Of a stretch of 64,000 bases of DNA, positions 28,951 through 37,363 are shown piece by piece. A model generated the notes under the pieces. It saw only the letters and a program-made list of their open reading frames with translations, did no database searches and was not told where the DNA came from. Origin of the DNA: Sulfuritalea sp. (GTDB lineage: Bacteria > Pseudomonadota > Gammaproteobacteria > Burkholderiales > Rhodocyclaceae); NCBI GenBank assembly GCA_016710465.1, contig JADJVS010000014.1, positions 1,698,464 through 1,762,463 on the forward strand. The letters are read 5' to 3'. Position 1 is the stretch's first letter, and every line of letters starts with the position of its first letter. Position numbers and translations under genes: made by a program.

Positions 28951-29696
28951 AGGCCCTGATCGCCGACGACGAGGCCCTGCTGGCGCGGCACCTGCGCGCG
29001 CGCCTCGGCGAGCTGTGGCCCGAGCTCGAGGTGGTGGGCATGGCCGCCAACGGCATCGAGGCCCTGGAAATGATCGAAGGCCTCAAGCCCGATGTCGCCT
29101 TCCTCGATATCCGCATGCCGGGCCTGAGCGGCCTGGAGGTCGCGCAAGGACTTGCGGCGGACACCCGCGCGGGCTGCCGCATCGTCTTCGTCACGGCCTA
29201 TGACGAGTTCGCCGTGCAGGCCTTCGAGCGCGAGGCGGTGGATTACCTGCTGAAGCCGGTTTCCGACGAGCGCCTGGGCCGGGCCGTCGAGCGCTTGCGG
29301 CGCACGGCGGCGGTGGCGGAACCGGATGATCTCCTGCGGCGCCTGCAAGCGCTGCTGCCCAAGGCGTCCCCGCATCTGGCCTGGGTGCGCGCGTCGGTCG
29401 GCAGTGACGTGCGCCTGATTGCCGTGGATGAGGTTTGCTACTTTCAGGCAACGGACAAGTACACGGCGGTGTTCACCCGCGACGCGGAACTGCTCATCCG
29501 CACCACCATCAAGGAGCTCGTTGAACAACTCAATCCCGAGCATTTCCGCCAGGTGCATCGCGGCACGCTGGTCAATTTGCGTCAGGTGATTTCGGCGCGC
29601 CACGACGCCTTGGGACGGGTGAGCCTGAAGCTGCGCGATCGCGCCGACGCGGTGGCCGTCAGCCGCGGCTACGCCCACTTGTTCAAGCAGATGTAG
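28947..29696 (+). CDS. LytTR-family response regulator
   Basis: A 249-residue protein. Its receiver (~1-120) has acidic residues in ALIADDEALL, the phospho-Asp in VAFLDIRMPG, and the Lys in VDYLLKPVSD. A LytTR DNA-binding domain (~145-247) follows (EVCYFQATDKYTAVFT, FRQVHRGTLVNLRQV). The GTG start overlaps the kinase stop codon, so the two are translationally coupled. The 3' end overlaps the convergent mnmH gene by 14 bp. Target genes are unknown. Confidence 0.92.
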   Translation: MKALIADDEALLARHLRARLGELWPELEVVGMAANGIEALEMIEGLKPDVAFLDIRMPGLSGLEVAQGLAADTRAGCRIVFVTAYDEFAVQAFEREAVDYLLKPVSDERLGRAVERLRRTAAVAEPDDLLRRLQALLPKASPHLAWVRASVGSDVRLIAVDEVCYFQATDKYTAVFTRDAELLIRTTIKELVEQLNPEHFRQVHRGTLVNLRQVISARHDALGRVSLKLRDRADAVAVSRGYAHLFKQM

Positions 29697-30744
29697 CGAG
29701 GACCTGCGCGGCCATCGAATCGAGCGCGTCGTCGTCGAGGCTATCCGTGACGTAGCGCGCGGCGGCGTCGAAGGATGCGTAGTTGTGCGCCTGCGAACGC
29801 TGGTAAAGCGGATCGTAGTGGCGGGTCAGGAGTTCCTCGACCAAACGGTGAAAGTCGCCGGCGAGAATCAGCGTGTGCCAGCTTTCCAGGGTTTCATCGC
29901 TTTGCAGGCCCTTGAGATTGGCCAGGCGTGCCAGCAGCCAGCACGGATCGGCGACGGCGTAGTCGTAATCGCGCAGCAGGAACCCGACCCGTGCCGGAAG
30001 GCTGGCCTCGATGCGCAGCCCGTTGGCGCCGCGGATGGCTTCGAGCAGGGTTTCGGGCACTTGCAGGCGGCCGATCTTGCGGCTTTCGGCCTCGACGAAA
30101 ACCGGTCGCGCGGGGTCGAACCGGGACAACTCGGCGAACAGCATCGACTCGAAGCCCTTCTGCGCCGGCTGCCGCTGCTCGGGCAGGTCGCCGAGCACCG
30201 AGCCCTTGTGCGCGGCGAGTTGCTCCAGGTGCAGTACCTGGGCGCCACGCGCGGCGAGGGCTTCCAGCAGCCGGCTCTTGCCGCTGCCGGTGGCACCGCT
30301 GACCACGCGGAAATCGAAACGCCGCGGCAGCACCGCGAGTTGTTCGATCACATGCCGCCGCCAGGCCTTGTAGCCGCCCTGCAGGCGATGGGCATCCCAG
30401 CCGATTTCGCGCAGGATGTGGCTGAAGGCGCCGCTGCGCTGGCCGCCGCGCCAGCAATAGACCAGCGGCCGCCACGACTTCGGCTTGTCCATCAGGTGGC
30501 GCTCGACATGGTCGGCGATGTTGCGCGAGACCAGCGCGGCGCCGAGCTTTTTCGCCTCGAACGCGGAGACTTGCTTGTACAGGGTGCCGACCCGCGCCCG
30601 CTCCTCATTGTTCAGCACGGGCATGCCGAGCGCGCGCGGCAGGTGGTCCTCCGCGTATTCGGACGGCGAGCGCGCATCGATGATGGCGTCGAAGTCGCCG
30701 ACCTGGGCGACCGTCACGATGCCGCGTGGGGCTCGTTCCAGCAT
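29683..30744 (-). CDS. mnmH: tRNA 2-selenouridine synthase
   Basis: A 353-residue protein with an N-terminal rhodanese domain bearing the active Cys97 in VYCWRGGQRSGA and a P-loop domain (SGATGSGKSRLLEAL, ~150). MnmH (SelU/YbbB) replaces the wobble 2-thiouridine of Lys, Glu and Gln tRNAs by 2-selenouridine through a geranylated intermediate. Selenium donation needs SelD, which is not in the window. It lies 3 nt upstream of tesA on the same strand order as the ybbA-tesA-ybbB neighbourhood of many proteobacteria. Confidence 0.93.
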   Translation of the reverse strand: MLERAPRGIVTVAQVGDFDAIIDARSPSEYAEDHLPRALGMPVLNNEERARVGTLYKQVSAFEAKKLGAALVSRNIADHVERHLMDKPKSWRPLVYCWRGGQRSGAFSHILREIGWDAHRLQGGYKAWRRHVIEQLAVLPRRFDFRVVSGATGSGKSRLLEALAARGAQVLHLEQLAAHKGSVLGDLPEQRQPAQKGFESMLFAELSRFDPARPVFVEAESRKIGRLQVPETLLEAIRGANGLRIEASLPARVGFLLRDYDYAVADPCWLLARLANLKGLQSDETLESWHTLILAGDFHRLVEELLTRHYDPLYQRSQAHNYASFDAAARYVTDSLDDDALDSMAAQVLATSA

Positions 30745-30747
30745 GGT

Positions 30748-31371
30748 TCAGCCGACCAGGGGTTTCAACGCGCCCCAGACGTGATCGAGGATTTTTGGCT
30801 GCGCGGCGGCGGTCGGATGCAGGCCGTCGGCCTGGTAGGCATCGCGTTCCAGCGCGATCGGTTCAAGCAGGAAGGGCAGCAGGGCGAGCTTTTCCGCTTT
30901 CGCGATGTCGCGATACGCCGCGTCGAAATCCCGCGTGTATTGCGGCCCGTAATTCGGCGGCAGGCGCATGCCGACCAGCAGCACGCGCGCGCCGGCCTGC
31001 TTCGCCAGGCGCGCCATGGCCTGCAGGTTCTCCCGCATCGCCGGCACCGGCAGGCCGCGCAGGCCGTCGTTGGCGCCAAGCGCAAGTATCACCACCGCCG
31101 GCTTGAACTGCCCCAGCGCGGCGGCAAAGCGCGCGCGGCCGCCGGCCGTGGTCTCGCCGCTGATGCTGGCGTTGGCCACGACAAAGACGGAACCCTGGGC
31201 CTTCAGCCGCTGTCCGAGCAGGGCCGGCCAGCTTTCCCGGACCGCGATGCCGAAGCCGGCGGAGAGGCTGTCGCCATAGACCAGGATGCGCTTTTCGGCC
31301 GCCATGGCCACCTTGGCCGGCAAGACAAGTAAGATCGCCAGCAACAAGCCGACAACAAGCTTTTTGAACAT
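30748..31371 (-). CDS. tesA: Arylesterase/lysophospholipase of the SGNH family (TesA-like)
   Basis: A 207-residue protein with a signal peptide (FKKLVVGLLLAILLVLPAKVAMAA), the nucleophile block ILVYGDSLSAGFGI, and the oxyanion residues (Gly in SISGETTAGG, Asn in LALGANDGLRG). The catalytic Asp/His pair is in QADGLHPT. It is a periplasmic multifunctional esterase/thioesterase/lysophospholipase. It is divergent from ybbA with only 9 bp between start codons, the same arrangement as in E. coli, so the promoters must lie inside the neighbouring coding regions. Confidence 0.9.
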   Translation of the reverse strand: MFKKLVVGLLLAILLVLPAKVAMAAEKRILVYGDSLSAGFGIAVRESWPALLGQRLKAQGSVFVVANASISGETTAGGRARFAAALGQFKPAVVILALGANDGLRGLPVPAMRENLQAMARLAKQAGARVLLVGMRLPPNYGPQYTRDFDAAYRDIAKAEKLALLPFLLEPIALERDAYQADGLHPTAAAQPKILDHVWGALKPLVG

Positions 31372-31380
31372 GGACGTGAA

Positions 31381-32052
31381 ATGACGAATACCGTGATTGA
31401 CGTGGCGCAACTGGGCAAGGTGGTGCCGAGCGGCGAGGGCAGTTTGGCGATTCTGCACGAGATTTCGTTCGCCGTGACCGCCGGCGAGGCGGTGGCCATC
31501 GTCGGCGCCTCCGGTTCCGGCAAATCGACCCTGCTCGGCCTGATGGCCGGCCTGGACCTGCCCTCCTCCGGCGCGGTGCTGCTCGGCGGCGAGGACCTCG
31601 CGGCGCTCGACGAGGACGCCCGCGCCGATCTGCGCGGGCGCATGCTCGGCTTCGTCTTCCAGTCCTTCCAGTTGCTGCCCGCCCTGACGGCGCTGGAAAA
31701 CACCATGTTGCCGCTGGAACTCGCCGGGCGCGGCGACGCGCGGGCGACGGCCGAGGCCATGCTCGCCCGCGTCGGCCTCGGCGAACGCCTTGGCCACTAT
31801 CCCAAGCACCTCTCCGGCGGCGAGCAGCAGCGCGTGGCGCTGGCGCGGGCCTTTGCCATGCACCCGCGACTGCTGCTGGCGGACGAACCCACGGGCAACC
31901 TCGATGCCGCCACCGGCGCGCAAATCATCGAGCTGATGTTCGACATGAACGCGGAAAGCGGCACCACCCTGATCCTCGTCACCCACGACGAAGCCCTGGC
32001 GCGGCGCTGCGGGCGCACGCTGCGGCTGGCCGGCGGCAGGCTGGTCAGTTGA
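31381..32052 (+). CDS. ybbA: ABC transporter ATP-binding protein (YbbA/LolD-like)
   Basis: A 223-residue ATPase with Walker A VGASGSGKSTLLGL, Q-loop FVFQSFQLLPALTALEN, signature LSGGEQQRVALARAF, Walker B LLLADEPTGNLD and H-loop LVTHDEAL. This is the MacB/LolD subgroup. The usual YbbP-like permease gene does not follow; instead a convergent hpnE gene ends 26 nt downstream. The ATPase is therefore an orphan here or works with a permease encoded elsewhere. A dispersed-element copy begins immediately after its TGA. Confidence 0.88.
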   Translation: MTNTVIDVAQLGKVVPSGEGSLAILHEISFAVTAGEAVAIVGASGSGKSTLLGLMAGLDLPSSGAVLLGGEDLAALDEDARADLRGRMLGFVFQSFQLLPALTALENTMLPLELAGRGDARATAEAMLARVGLGERLGHYPKHLSGGEQQRVALARAFAMHPRLLLADEPTGNLDAATGAQIIELMFDMNAESGTTLILVTHDEALARRCGRTLRLAGGRLVS

Positions 32053-32076
32053 GAGTCGGCGCTGGGGGGGCGGCGA
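32053..32076 (+). repeat. Dispersed element, copy 8 (abuts the ybbA stop codon)
   Basis: GAGTCGGCGCTGG then GGGGGCGGCGATTC. The first base of the match follows the ybbA TGA directly. Confidence 0.7.
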
Positions 32077-32077
32077 T

Positions 32078-33334
32078 TCAGCCGCGCAGGACTTCTCGCG
32101 CCGCCGCGACGCCGCTTCTCACCGCGCCTTCCAGCGTCGCCGGATAGTCGCCGGCGACGTAATCGCCGGCCAGCCAGAGGCCTGGCAGGGCGGTGCGCGT
32201 CGAGGGGCGCTTTAAGTTCGGCACGCAGGCGAAGGTGGCGCGTTTTTCGGTGATGGTCTGTACCTTCAGGGGAAGGGGCAACCCCGGCACGATGCTGGCG
32301 ATTTCAGCGTGGATCGCCTGTTCCAGTTCTTCGGTCGGCAGATCCATGTGGCGACCGCGCGCGCTGATCACGGCGGCGATCAGACCGTGCTGGTCGCAGA
32401 GCAGGCCGCGGTCGAACAGCCACTGCGAAAGGCCGCCATCGACGCCGAGCATGGGCTGGGGGAGGCGCACCGTGGCGGGATAGCTGAAGTAGCTGGTGAC
32501 AATGGGTTCCCACTCCAGGTGCGCCACGGTGGATGCCAGCTCGGGCCGCAACGCGCCGAGGTGATAGGGCGCCACGGCCAGCACCATCCGGTCGAAGGGC
32601 CCGGCGGCATCGATCCGCCAGGCATCGCCTTCGCGACGCAGCTCGGTGATGCGGGTGCCGAAATGTACGCGGCCACCGCGCTGACGGACAAAGTCGGTTG
32701 CCGGGCCCGGAAACAGCGCGGTGAGGTCGACCTGCGGCAGCAGCATGTCGCTGGCTTCGCGCGCGCCGCCCAGGCTGTCGCGCAGCACGTTGGCCAGGAC
32801 CTGCGCCGAGGCGCGGTCCGCCGGGGTGTTGAGCGCGGCGATGCACAGCGGTTCCCAGAGGAGTCGGCGCTGGCGAGACGGCGTTTTCTGTTCATCCAGC
32901 CAATGCGTGACGCTGCGGTCGGGCGCCACGCGGTAGGCATTCGCCTGCAGGACGCGCATCAGCCGTATCGCCGCGAGCTTTTCGCGCCAGTCGAGGCCTT
33001 GGGCCAGTAGCAGGGCGAATGCGGTGTGCAAGGGCGCCGGCAGCCTTGGCGCCTGCATCAGAAATTCGCCGGGGAACTCGAAGCGCAATGGCGTGCGCCT
33101 CAGCACATGGTCGGGATCGACGCCGACGGCGCGCATCAGGCGCAGGGTTTCGGTATAGGCGCCGACCAGGATGTGCTGGCCGTTGTCGACCGTGAGATCG
33201 CCAAGTTGCGTCGCCCGCGCGCGGCCGCCGGCGAGGCGCGAGGCCTCGAAGACGTCGACCGCGTGGCCGGCGGCGGCAAGCTCGGTCGCTGCCGCCATGC
33301 CGGCATAGCCGGCGCCGACGACGGCGAGCTTCAT
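32078..33334 (-). CDS. hpnE: Hydroxysqualene dehydroxylase
   Basis: A 418-residue flavoprotein with N-terminal dinucleotide fold LAVVGAGYAGMAAATELAAAGHAVDVFEA, middle motif LLWEPLCIAALNTP and C-terminal FAD motif GLWLAGDYVAGDYPATLEGAVRSG. It converts hydroxysqualene to squalene as the last step of the HpnC-HpnD-HpnE route. Its start overlaps hpnD by 4 nt. A dispersed-element copy lies within it, antisense, and contributes codons for KTPSRQRRLL just before the conserved LWEPLC. Confidence 0.93.
   Translation of the reverse strand: MKLAVVGAGYAGMAAATELAAAGHAVDVFEASRLAGGRARATQLGDLTVDNGQHILVGAYTETLRLMRAVGVDPDHVLRRTPLRFEFPGEFLMQAPRLPAPLHTAFALLLAQGLDWREKLAAIRLMRVLQANAYRVAPDRSVTHWLDEQKTPSRQRRLLWEPLCIAALNTPADRASAQVLANVLRDSLGGAREASDMLLPQVDLTALFPGPATDFVRQRGGRVHFGTRITELRREGDAWRIDAAGPFDRMVLAVAPYHLGALRPELASTVAHLEWEPIVTSYFSYPATVRLPQPMLGVDGGLSQWLFDRGLLCDQHGLIAAVISARGRHMDLPTEELEQAIHAEIASIVPGLPLPLKVQTITEKRATFACVPNLKRPSTRTALPGLWLAGDYVAGDYPATLEGAVRSGVAAAREVLRG
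32861..32885 (+). repeat. Dispersed element, copy 9 (inside hpnE, opposite orientation)
   Basis: GAGTCGGCGCTGG then CGAGACGGCGTT on the plus strand. hpnE reads the complement, so here the element encodes a different peptide (T-P-S-R-Q-R-R-L). Confidence 0.75.
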
Positions 33335-34164
33335 GCCGAGAACCAGGTTTTGGCGGCCAGCCAGAGCTTGCGCAGCGGCGGCAGTGAGATGCGCTGGTCG
33401 AGCACCCGGTAGTTGTCGCGTTCGATCTCGTCCAGTGTGGCCTGGTAGATCGCGGCCATGATCAGCCCGGCGCGCTGCGCCTTGCGATCGGCGGCCGGCA
33501 GTTGGGCGAATGCCTGGCGGTACAGCTCGCGCGCGCGTTCGACCTGGAAGGCCATGAGGCGGCTGAAGCTCTCGCCATAGCGGGCGTGCAGCAAGTCGTC
33601 TGCGGTGACACCGAAGCGCGTCAGCTCGTCTTGCGGCAGATACACGCGGCCGCGGCGCGCGTCCTCGCCGATATCGCGGATGATGTTGGTGAGCTGGAAG
33701 GCCAGCCCCAGGTCATGGGCATATTTCAGGGTCTGGCGGTCGCTGTAGCCGAAGATTTCGGCGGCGAGCAGGCCGACCACGCTGGCGACCCGGTAGCAAT
33801 ACAAGTGCAGGGCCTTGAAGTCGGCGTAGCTCGCCTGTTCCAGGTCCATTTCCATGCCGTCGATGATTTCCTGCAACTGTTCCTGGGGCAGCGAAAACTG
33901 TTTCAGCGAGGTGATCAGGGCCTGGGTTACCGGATGCGTCGGACGCCCCTCGTAGAGCGCCTGCACCTCGCCGCGCCACCAGGCGAGCTTGGTCCGCGCC
34001 AGGGCCGCATCGGGGCATTCGTCGACCACGTCGTCGACTTCGCGGCAAAAAGCGTAAAGCGCGGTGATGGCCTGGCGCCGCCTGGGTTCGAGGAACAGGA
34101 AGCTGTAGTAAAAGCTGGAGCCGCTGGCGGCGGCGCGCTGCTGGCAGTAGTCGTCGGGGCTCAT
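33331..34164 (-). CDS. hpnD: Presqualene diphosphate synthase
   Basis: A 277-residue trans-isoprenyl-diphosphate synthase with two Asp-rich motifs, REVDDVVDE (~43) and NIIRDIGEDARRGRVYLP (~140). It condenses two farnesyl diphosphates to presqualene diphosphate. It overlaps hpnC upstream and hpnE downstream by 4 nt each, giving a translationally coupled hpnCDE operon that feeds squalene to hopanoid synthesis. No squalene-hopene cyclase gene is in the window. Confidence 0.95.
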   Translation of the reverse strand: MSPDDYCQQRAAASGSSFYYSFLFLEPRRRQAITALYAFCREVDDVVDECPDAALARTKLAWWRGEVQALYEGRPTHPVTQALITSLKQFSLPQEQLQEIIDGMEMDLEQASYADFKALHLYCYRVASVVGLLAAEIFGYSDRQTLKYAHDLGLAFQLTNIIRDIGEDARRGRVYLPQDELTRFGVTADDLLHARYGESFSRLMAFQVERARELYRQAFAQLPAADRKAQRAGLIMAAIYQATLDEIERDNYRVLDQRISLPPLRKLWLAAKTWFSA

Positions 34165-34997
34165 GTGCCGAGCTCCGTCGGGCGCACCAGTGAGCGCCAG
34201 ATCAGCAGCGGCCAGTCGGGGCCGCTCAGCTTTGGCCGGCGTGTAAAGACCTCATAGTCGATCGTCTCGATCTTGTCGAGAATGCGCAGGCCCCCGGCAA
34301 CGATGGCGCGAATCTCCAGCCCGATGCGTCCGGGCAGATCCCAGCCTAGCGAGGCGCCGGAGAGCATCAGCGCGCGCGCTCGCTCGACCTGGAAGCGCAG
34401 CAGGGCACGAAAGTCGGCGTCGGCGACACGGCGCAGCACCGCTTCCTCGCGCACGCCGAAGCGGGCCATGTCGTCGCGGGGCAGGTAGATGCGGCCATTG
34501 GCGTTCTTGGCGGCATCGATGCCGACATCCTGCCAGTGGTTGATCAGTTGCAGCGCGGAGCAGATGGCGTCGGAGCGGACCAGGTTCTCCGTCGTGGCGT
34601 GGCCGAACAGGTGCAGCAGCAGGCGGCCCACCGGGTCGGCGGAACGGCGGCAATAGTCCATCAGTTCGTCGAAGTTCTCGTAACGTTCCTTGTCGATGTC
34701 CTGGATGAAGGCATCAAGCAGATCGCGGAACAGTTGCAGGGGCAAGCCGTGGGCGGCGATGACCGGGCGCAGGCGCAGGAAGATCGGGTGCTGCGTCGGC
34801 CGGCCGGATTCGATGGCGTCGAGTTCCGCCTGGTAGCCGGCGAGCAGCTCGCGGCGCTGCGCGGGGCTGAGGCTGCCCTCGTCGGCGAAATCGTCGGCGC
34901 TGCGGGCGAACCAGTAGATCGCCGCCACCGGCTCGCGCAGGCGCGGGGGCAGCAGGAACGAGGCGACGGGAAAGTTCTCGTAGTGGTCTACAGCCAT
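34161..34997 (-). CDS. hpnC: Hydroxysqualene synthase
   Basis: A 278-residue isoprenyl synthase with Asp-rich motifs in ARSADDFADEG and NHWQDVGIDAAKNANGRIYLP. It converts presqualene diphosphate to hydroxysqualene. The start MAVDHYENFPVASFLLP matches the family, and upstream in-frame codons to 35123 cross an inverted-repeat region and are not coding. It is first in hpnCDE. The segment encoding VLRRVADADFRAL (antisense 34409-34434) resembles a degenerate dispersed element. Confidence 0.93.
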   Translation of the reverse strand: MAVDHYENFPVASFLLPPRLREPVAAIYWFARSADDFADEGSLSPAQRRELLAGYQAELDAIESGRPTQHPIFLRLRPVIAAHGLPLQLFRDLLDAFIQDIDKERYENFDELMDYCRRSADPVGRLLLHLFGHATTENLVRSDAICSALQLINHWQDVGIDAAKNANGRIYLPRDDMARFGVREEAVLRRVADADFRALLRFQVERARALMLSGASLGWDLPGRIGLEIRAIVAGGLRILDKIETIDYEVFTRRPKLSGPDWPLLIWRSLVRPTELGT

Positions 34998-35015
34998 CTC
35001 TGGGATCGGGGATCC

Positions 35016-35097
35016 GGAATCAGGGATCAGAATAGTACCGCCCCAGGCGGCGATCCAAACACTGATCCCTGATTCCTGAGCTCTGATCCCTGATTCC
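35016..35097. repeat. Three-copy 15-bp inverted/direct repeat upstream of hpnC
   Basis: GGAATCAGGGATCAG (35016-35030) is the exact reverse complement of CTGATCCCTGATTCC, which occurs twice (35062-35076 and 35083-35097). The unit could pair in alternative hairpins just upstream of hpnC and 69 bp before tRNA-Leu. Confidence 0.8.
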
Positions 35098-35165
35098 GAA
35101 AGCAGGTAAAATTCGCCCTCCACTCGGTGTCGCGACGTGCCGCAACGCGGCCGGCCGTGACCTGC

Positions 35166-35250
35166 GCCCAGGTGGCGAAATTGGTAGACGCACCAGATTT
35201 AGGTTCTGGCGCCGCAAGGCGTGGGGGTTCGAGTCCCTTCCTGGGCACCA
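35166..35250 (+). tRNA. tRNA-Leu(UAG)
   Basis: An 85-nt cloverleaf with acceptor stem GCCCAGG/CCTGGGC, anticodon stem CCAGA/TCTGG with loop TTTAGGT (anticodon TAG at 35200-35202), the long variable arm of class II tRNAs, GGTTCGAGTCC T-arm and an encoded CCA. Confidence 0.97.
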
Positions 35251-35330
35251 GCACGCTGGCGTGGGCGTGAATGTTTTTTTGCCGGTCGCATGGCTGGCGT
35301 CTTGATGAACTCTTCGATACGGATACGGAA

Positions 35331-36653
35331 ATGACGGAAACGGCAACGACGGCGGTGGCGACCGAGACGGTAAGTTCGCTGGAGCGGCGCATCGACATGA
35401 CGGTGATGCTGGCTGACATCGAGAAGGATGTCGATCAGCGCCTGAAGCAGATGTCGCGCACGGTAAAGATGGCTGGCTTCCGTCCGGGCAAGGTGCCGAT
35501 GAAGATGGTCGCCCAGCAGTATGGGTCGCAGGCGCGTTCCGAAGCGATCGGCGCCGCCGTGGAAAAGACCTACGGCGAAAAGGTGCGCGAGCAGAACCTG
35601 CGCGTCGCCGGCTATCCGCGCATCGAGCCGAAGGCCGATGCCGTCGAGGGCCAGCTCGGCTTCACCGCGATCTTCGAGGTCTATCCCGAGATCAGCCTGG
35701 GTGACGTGTCCGGCGAGGCAATCGAAAAGCCGACGCTGACGGTGACCGAAGCCGAGGTCGACAAGACCCTGGACGTTCTGCGCAAGCAGCGCACGACCTA
35801 TAGCGAAACCGAGCGCGCCTCCGAGACTGGCGACCGTCTGGTGATCGATTTCATCGGTCGCAAGAACGGTGAAGAGTTTCAGGGCGGCAAGGCCAGCGAC
35901 TATACGGTGATGGTTGGCGGCGGCATGATGCTGCCGGATTTCGAGACCCAACTGGTCGGCGTCAAGGCCGGTGACCACAAGAATTTCGATGTCGCCTTTC
36001 CCGCCGATTACCAGGCCGCCGAACTGGCCGGCAACACCGTTCAGTTCGAGATGACGGTGAAGAAGGTCGAGGCGCCGCAGCTTCCCGAAATCGACGGCGA
36101 GTTTGCCAGGCAACTCGGCGTGGCCGATGGCGACACGACCAAGATGCGCGCCGAAGTGCGTGCCAACCTGGAGCGTGAAGTCAAGAAGCGCCTGCTGGCC
36201 AAGGTCAAGGAACAGGTGATGGATGCCCTGCTCAAGGTCAATCCGATTGAGGTGCCCAAGGCACTGGCGATGATGGAAGCCGAGCAGATGGCCGAAGCCG
36301 CCCGGCGCGACATGGAGCAGCGCGGCATGATGATGAAGAACATTCCGGTCGAGGCGTCGTGGTTCACCGACCAGGCCGCGCGCCGCGTCAAGCTGGGCCT
36401 GCTGCTGGCCGAGCTGGTCAAGGCCGAGGACCTGCACGTCAAGCCCGAGCAGGTGCGCGCCATCGTCGACGAGTTCTCCGAGACCTTCGAGGACCCCAAG
36501 GAAGTGGTGCGCTGGTACTATTCCCAACCGCAGCGTCTTGCCGAGGCCGAGGCGCTGGCGCTGGAGAACAACGTGGTCGCTTGGGTTCTCGCCAAAGCCA
36601 GGGTATCCGAAGCCCCCATCGCCTTTGATGTACTGATGGGTAACGCCGCTTGA
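35331..36653 (+). CDS. tig: Trigger factor
   Basis: A 440-residue ribosome-associated chaperone. The N-terminal ribosome-binding domain carries the loop MAGFRPGKVPMKMV, the FKBP-type PPIase domain begins RLVIDFIGRKNGEEFQGG, and a long helical C-terminal domain follows. The start ATG 35331 (MTETATTAVATE) gives the family length. It leads the conserved tig-clpP-clpX-lon cluster that couples nascent-chain folding with proteolysis. Confidence 0.97.
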   Translation: MTETATTAVATETVSSLERRIDMTVMLADIEKDVDQRLKQMSRTVKMAGFRPGKVPMKMVAQQYGSQARSEAIGAAVEKTYGEKVREQNLRVAGYPRIEPKADAVEGQLGFTAIFEVYPEISLGDVSGEAIEKPTLTVTEAEVDKTLDVLRKQRTTYSETERASETGDRLVIDFIGRKNGEEFQGGKASDYTVMVGGGMMLPDFETQLVGVKAGDHKNFDVAFPADYQAAELAGNTVQFEMTVKKVEAPQLPEIDGEFARQLGVADGDTTKMRAEVRANLEREVKKRLLAKVKEQVMDALLKVNPIEVPKALAMMEAEQMAEAARRDMEQRGMMMKNIPVEASWFTDQAARRVKLGLLLAELVKAEDLHVKPEQVRAIVDEFSETFEDPKEVVRWYYSQPQRLAEAEALALENNVVAWVLAKARVSEAPIAFDVLMGNAA

Positions 36654-36670
36654 TTCTGACGGAGATGTCC

Positions 36671-37339
36671 ATGTACGGTTCGCGACAGTTTGGCGGTGCG
36701 CAGGATGCGCCGCGCCCCGAGACGCAGGCCCTGGGCCTCGTGCCCATGGTCATCGAGACCAGCGGCCGCGGCGAGCGTGCCTATGACATCTATTCGCGCC
36801 TGTTGCGCGAGCGGGTGATCTTCCTGGTCGGCCCGGTGAATGACGCCACGGCCAACCTGGTGGTCGCCCAGTTGTTGTTCCTCGAATCGGAAAACCCCGA
36901 CAAGGACATCTTCTTCTACATCAACTCGCCGGGCGGCTCGGTTACCGCCGGCATGGCGATCTACGACACCATGCAGTTCATCAAGCCCAACGTGTCGACG
37001 CTGTGCATCGGCCAGGCGGCGAGCATGGGCGCATTCCTCCTGGCGGCCGGCGAGAAAGGAAAGCGCTTCTGCCTGCCCAACTCGCGCGTCATGATCCATC
37101 AGCCGATGGGCGGTTTTCAGGGGCAGGCCTCGGATATCGAGATCCACGCCAAGGAAATCCTCTACCTGAAGCAGAAACTCAACGACATGCTGGCCCGGCA
37201 TACCGGCCAGCCGATCGAGCGCATCGAGCGTGATACCGACCGCGACAATTTCCTCTCGGCCGACGCGGCGGTGGAGTATGGTCTGGTGGACAAGGTGCTG
37301 ACCCGTCGGGACGAAGCCGCCGAGTCCGCCAAAGCGTAA
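36671..37339 (+). CDS. clpP: ATP-dependent Clp protease proteolytic subunit
   Basis: A serine protease whose catalytic Ser is in CIGQAASMGAFLLAAG and His in NSRVMIHQPMGG, with the Asp in TDRDNFLSADAA. NSPGGSVTAGMAIYD forms the oxyanion region. The start is placed at ATG 36671 because GGAG lies 7 nt upstream; ATG 36665 is an alternative. ClpP forms a tetradecameric barrel fed by ClpX, encoded next. Confidence 0.97.
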   Translation: MYGSRQFGGAQDAPRPETQALGLVPMVIETSGRGERAYDIYSRLLRERVIFLVGPVNDATANLVVAQLLFLESENPDKDIFFYINSPGGSVTAGMAIYDTMQFIKPNVSTLCIGQAASMGAFLLAAGEKGKRFCLPNSRVMIHQPMGGFQGQASDIEIHAKEILYLKQKLNDMLARHTGQPIERIERDTDRDNFLSADAAVEYGLVDKVLTRRDEAAESAKA

Positions 37340-37363
37340 ACTTTCGCGCCAACGGAGACGAAG

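Noticed and set aside
34409..34434. Further dispersed-element copy in hpnC
   Set aside because: It matches at about 21 of 24 positions but the mismatches fall in the core and the encoded residues are plausible for the family; too weak to count.
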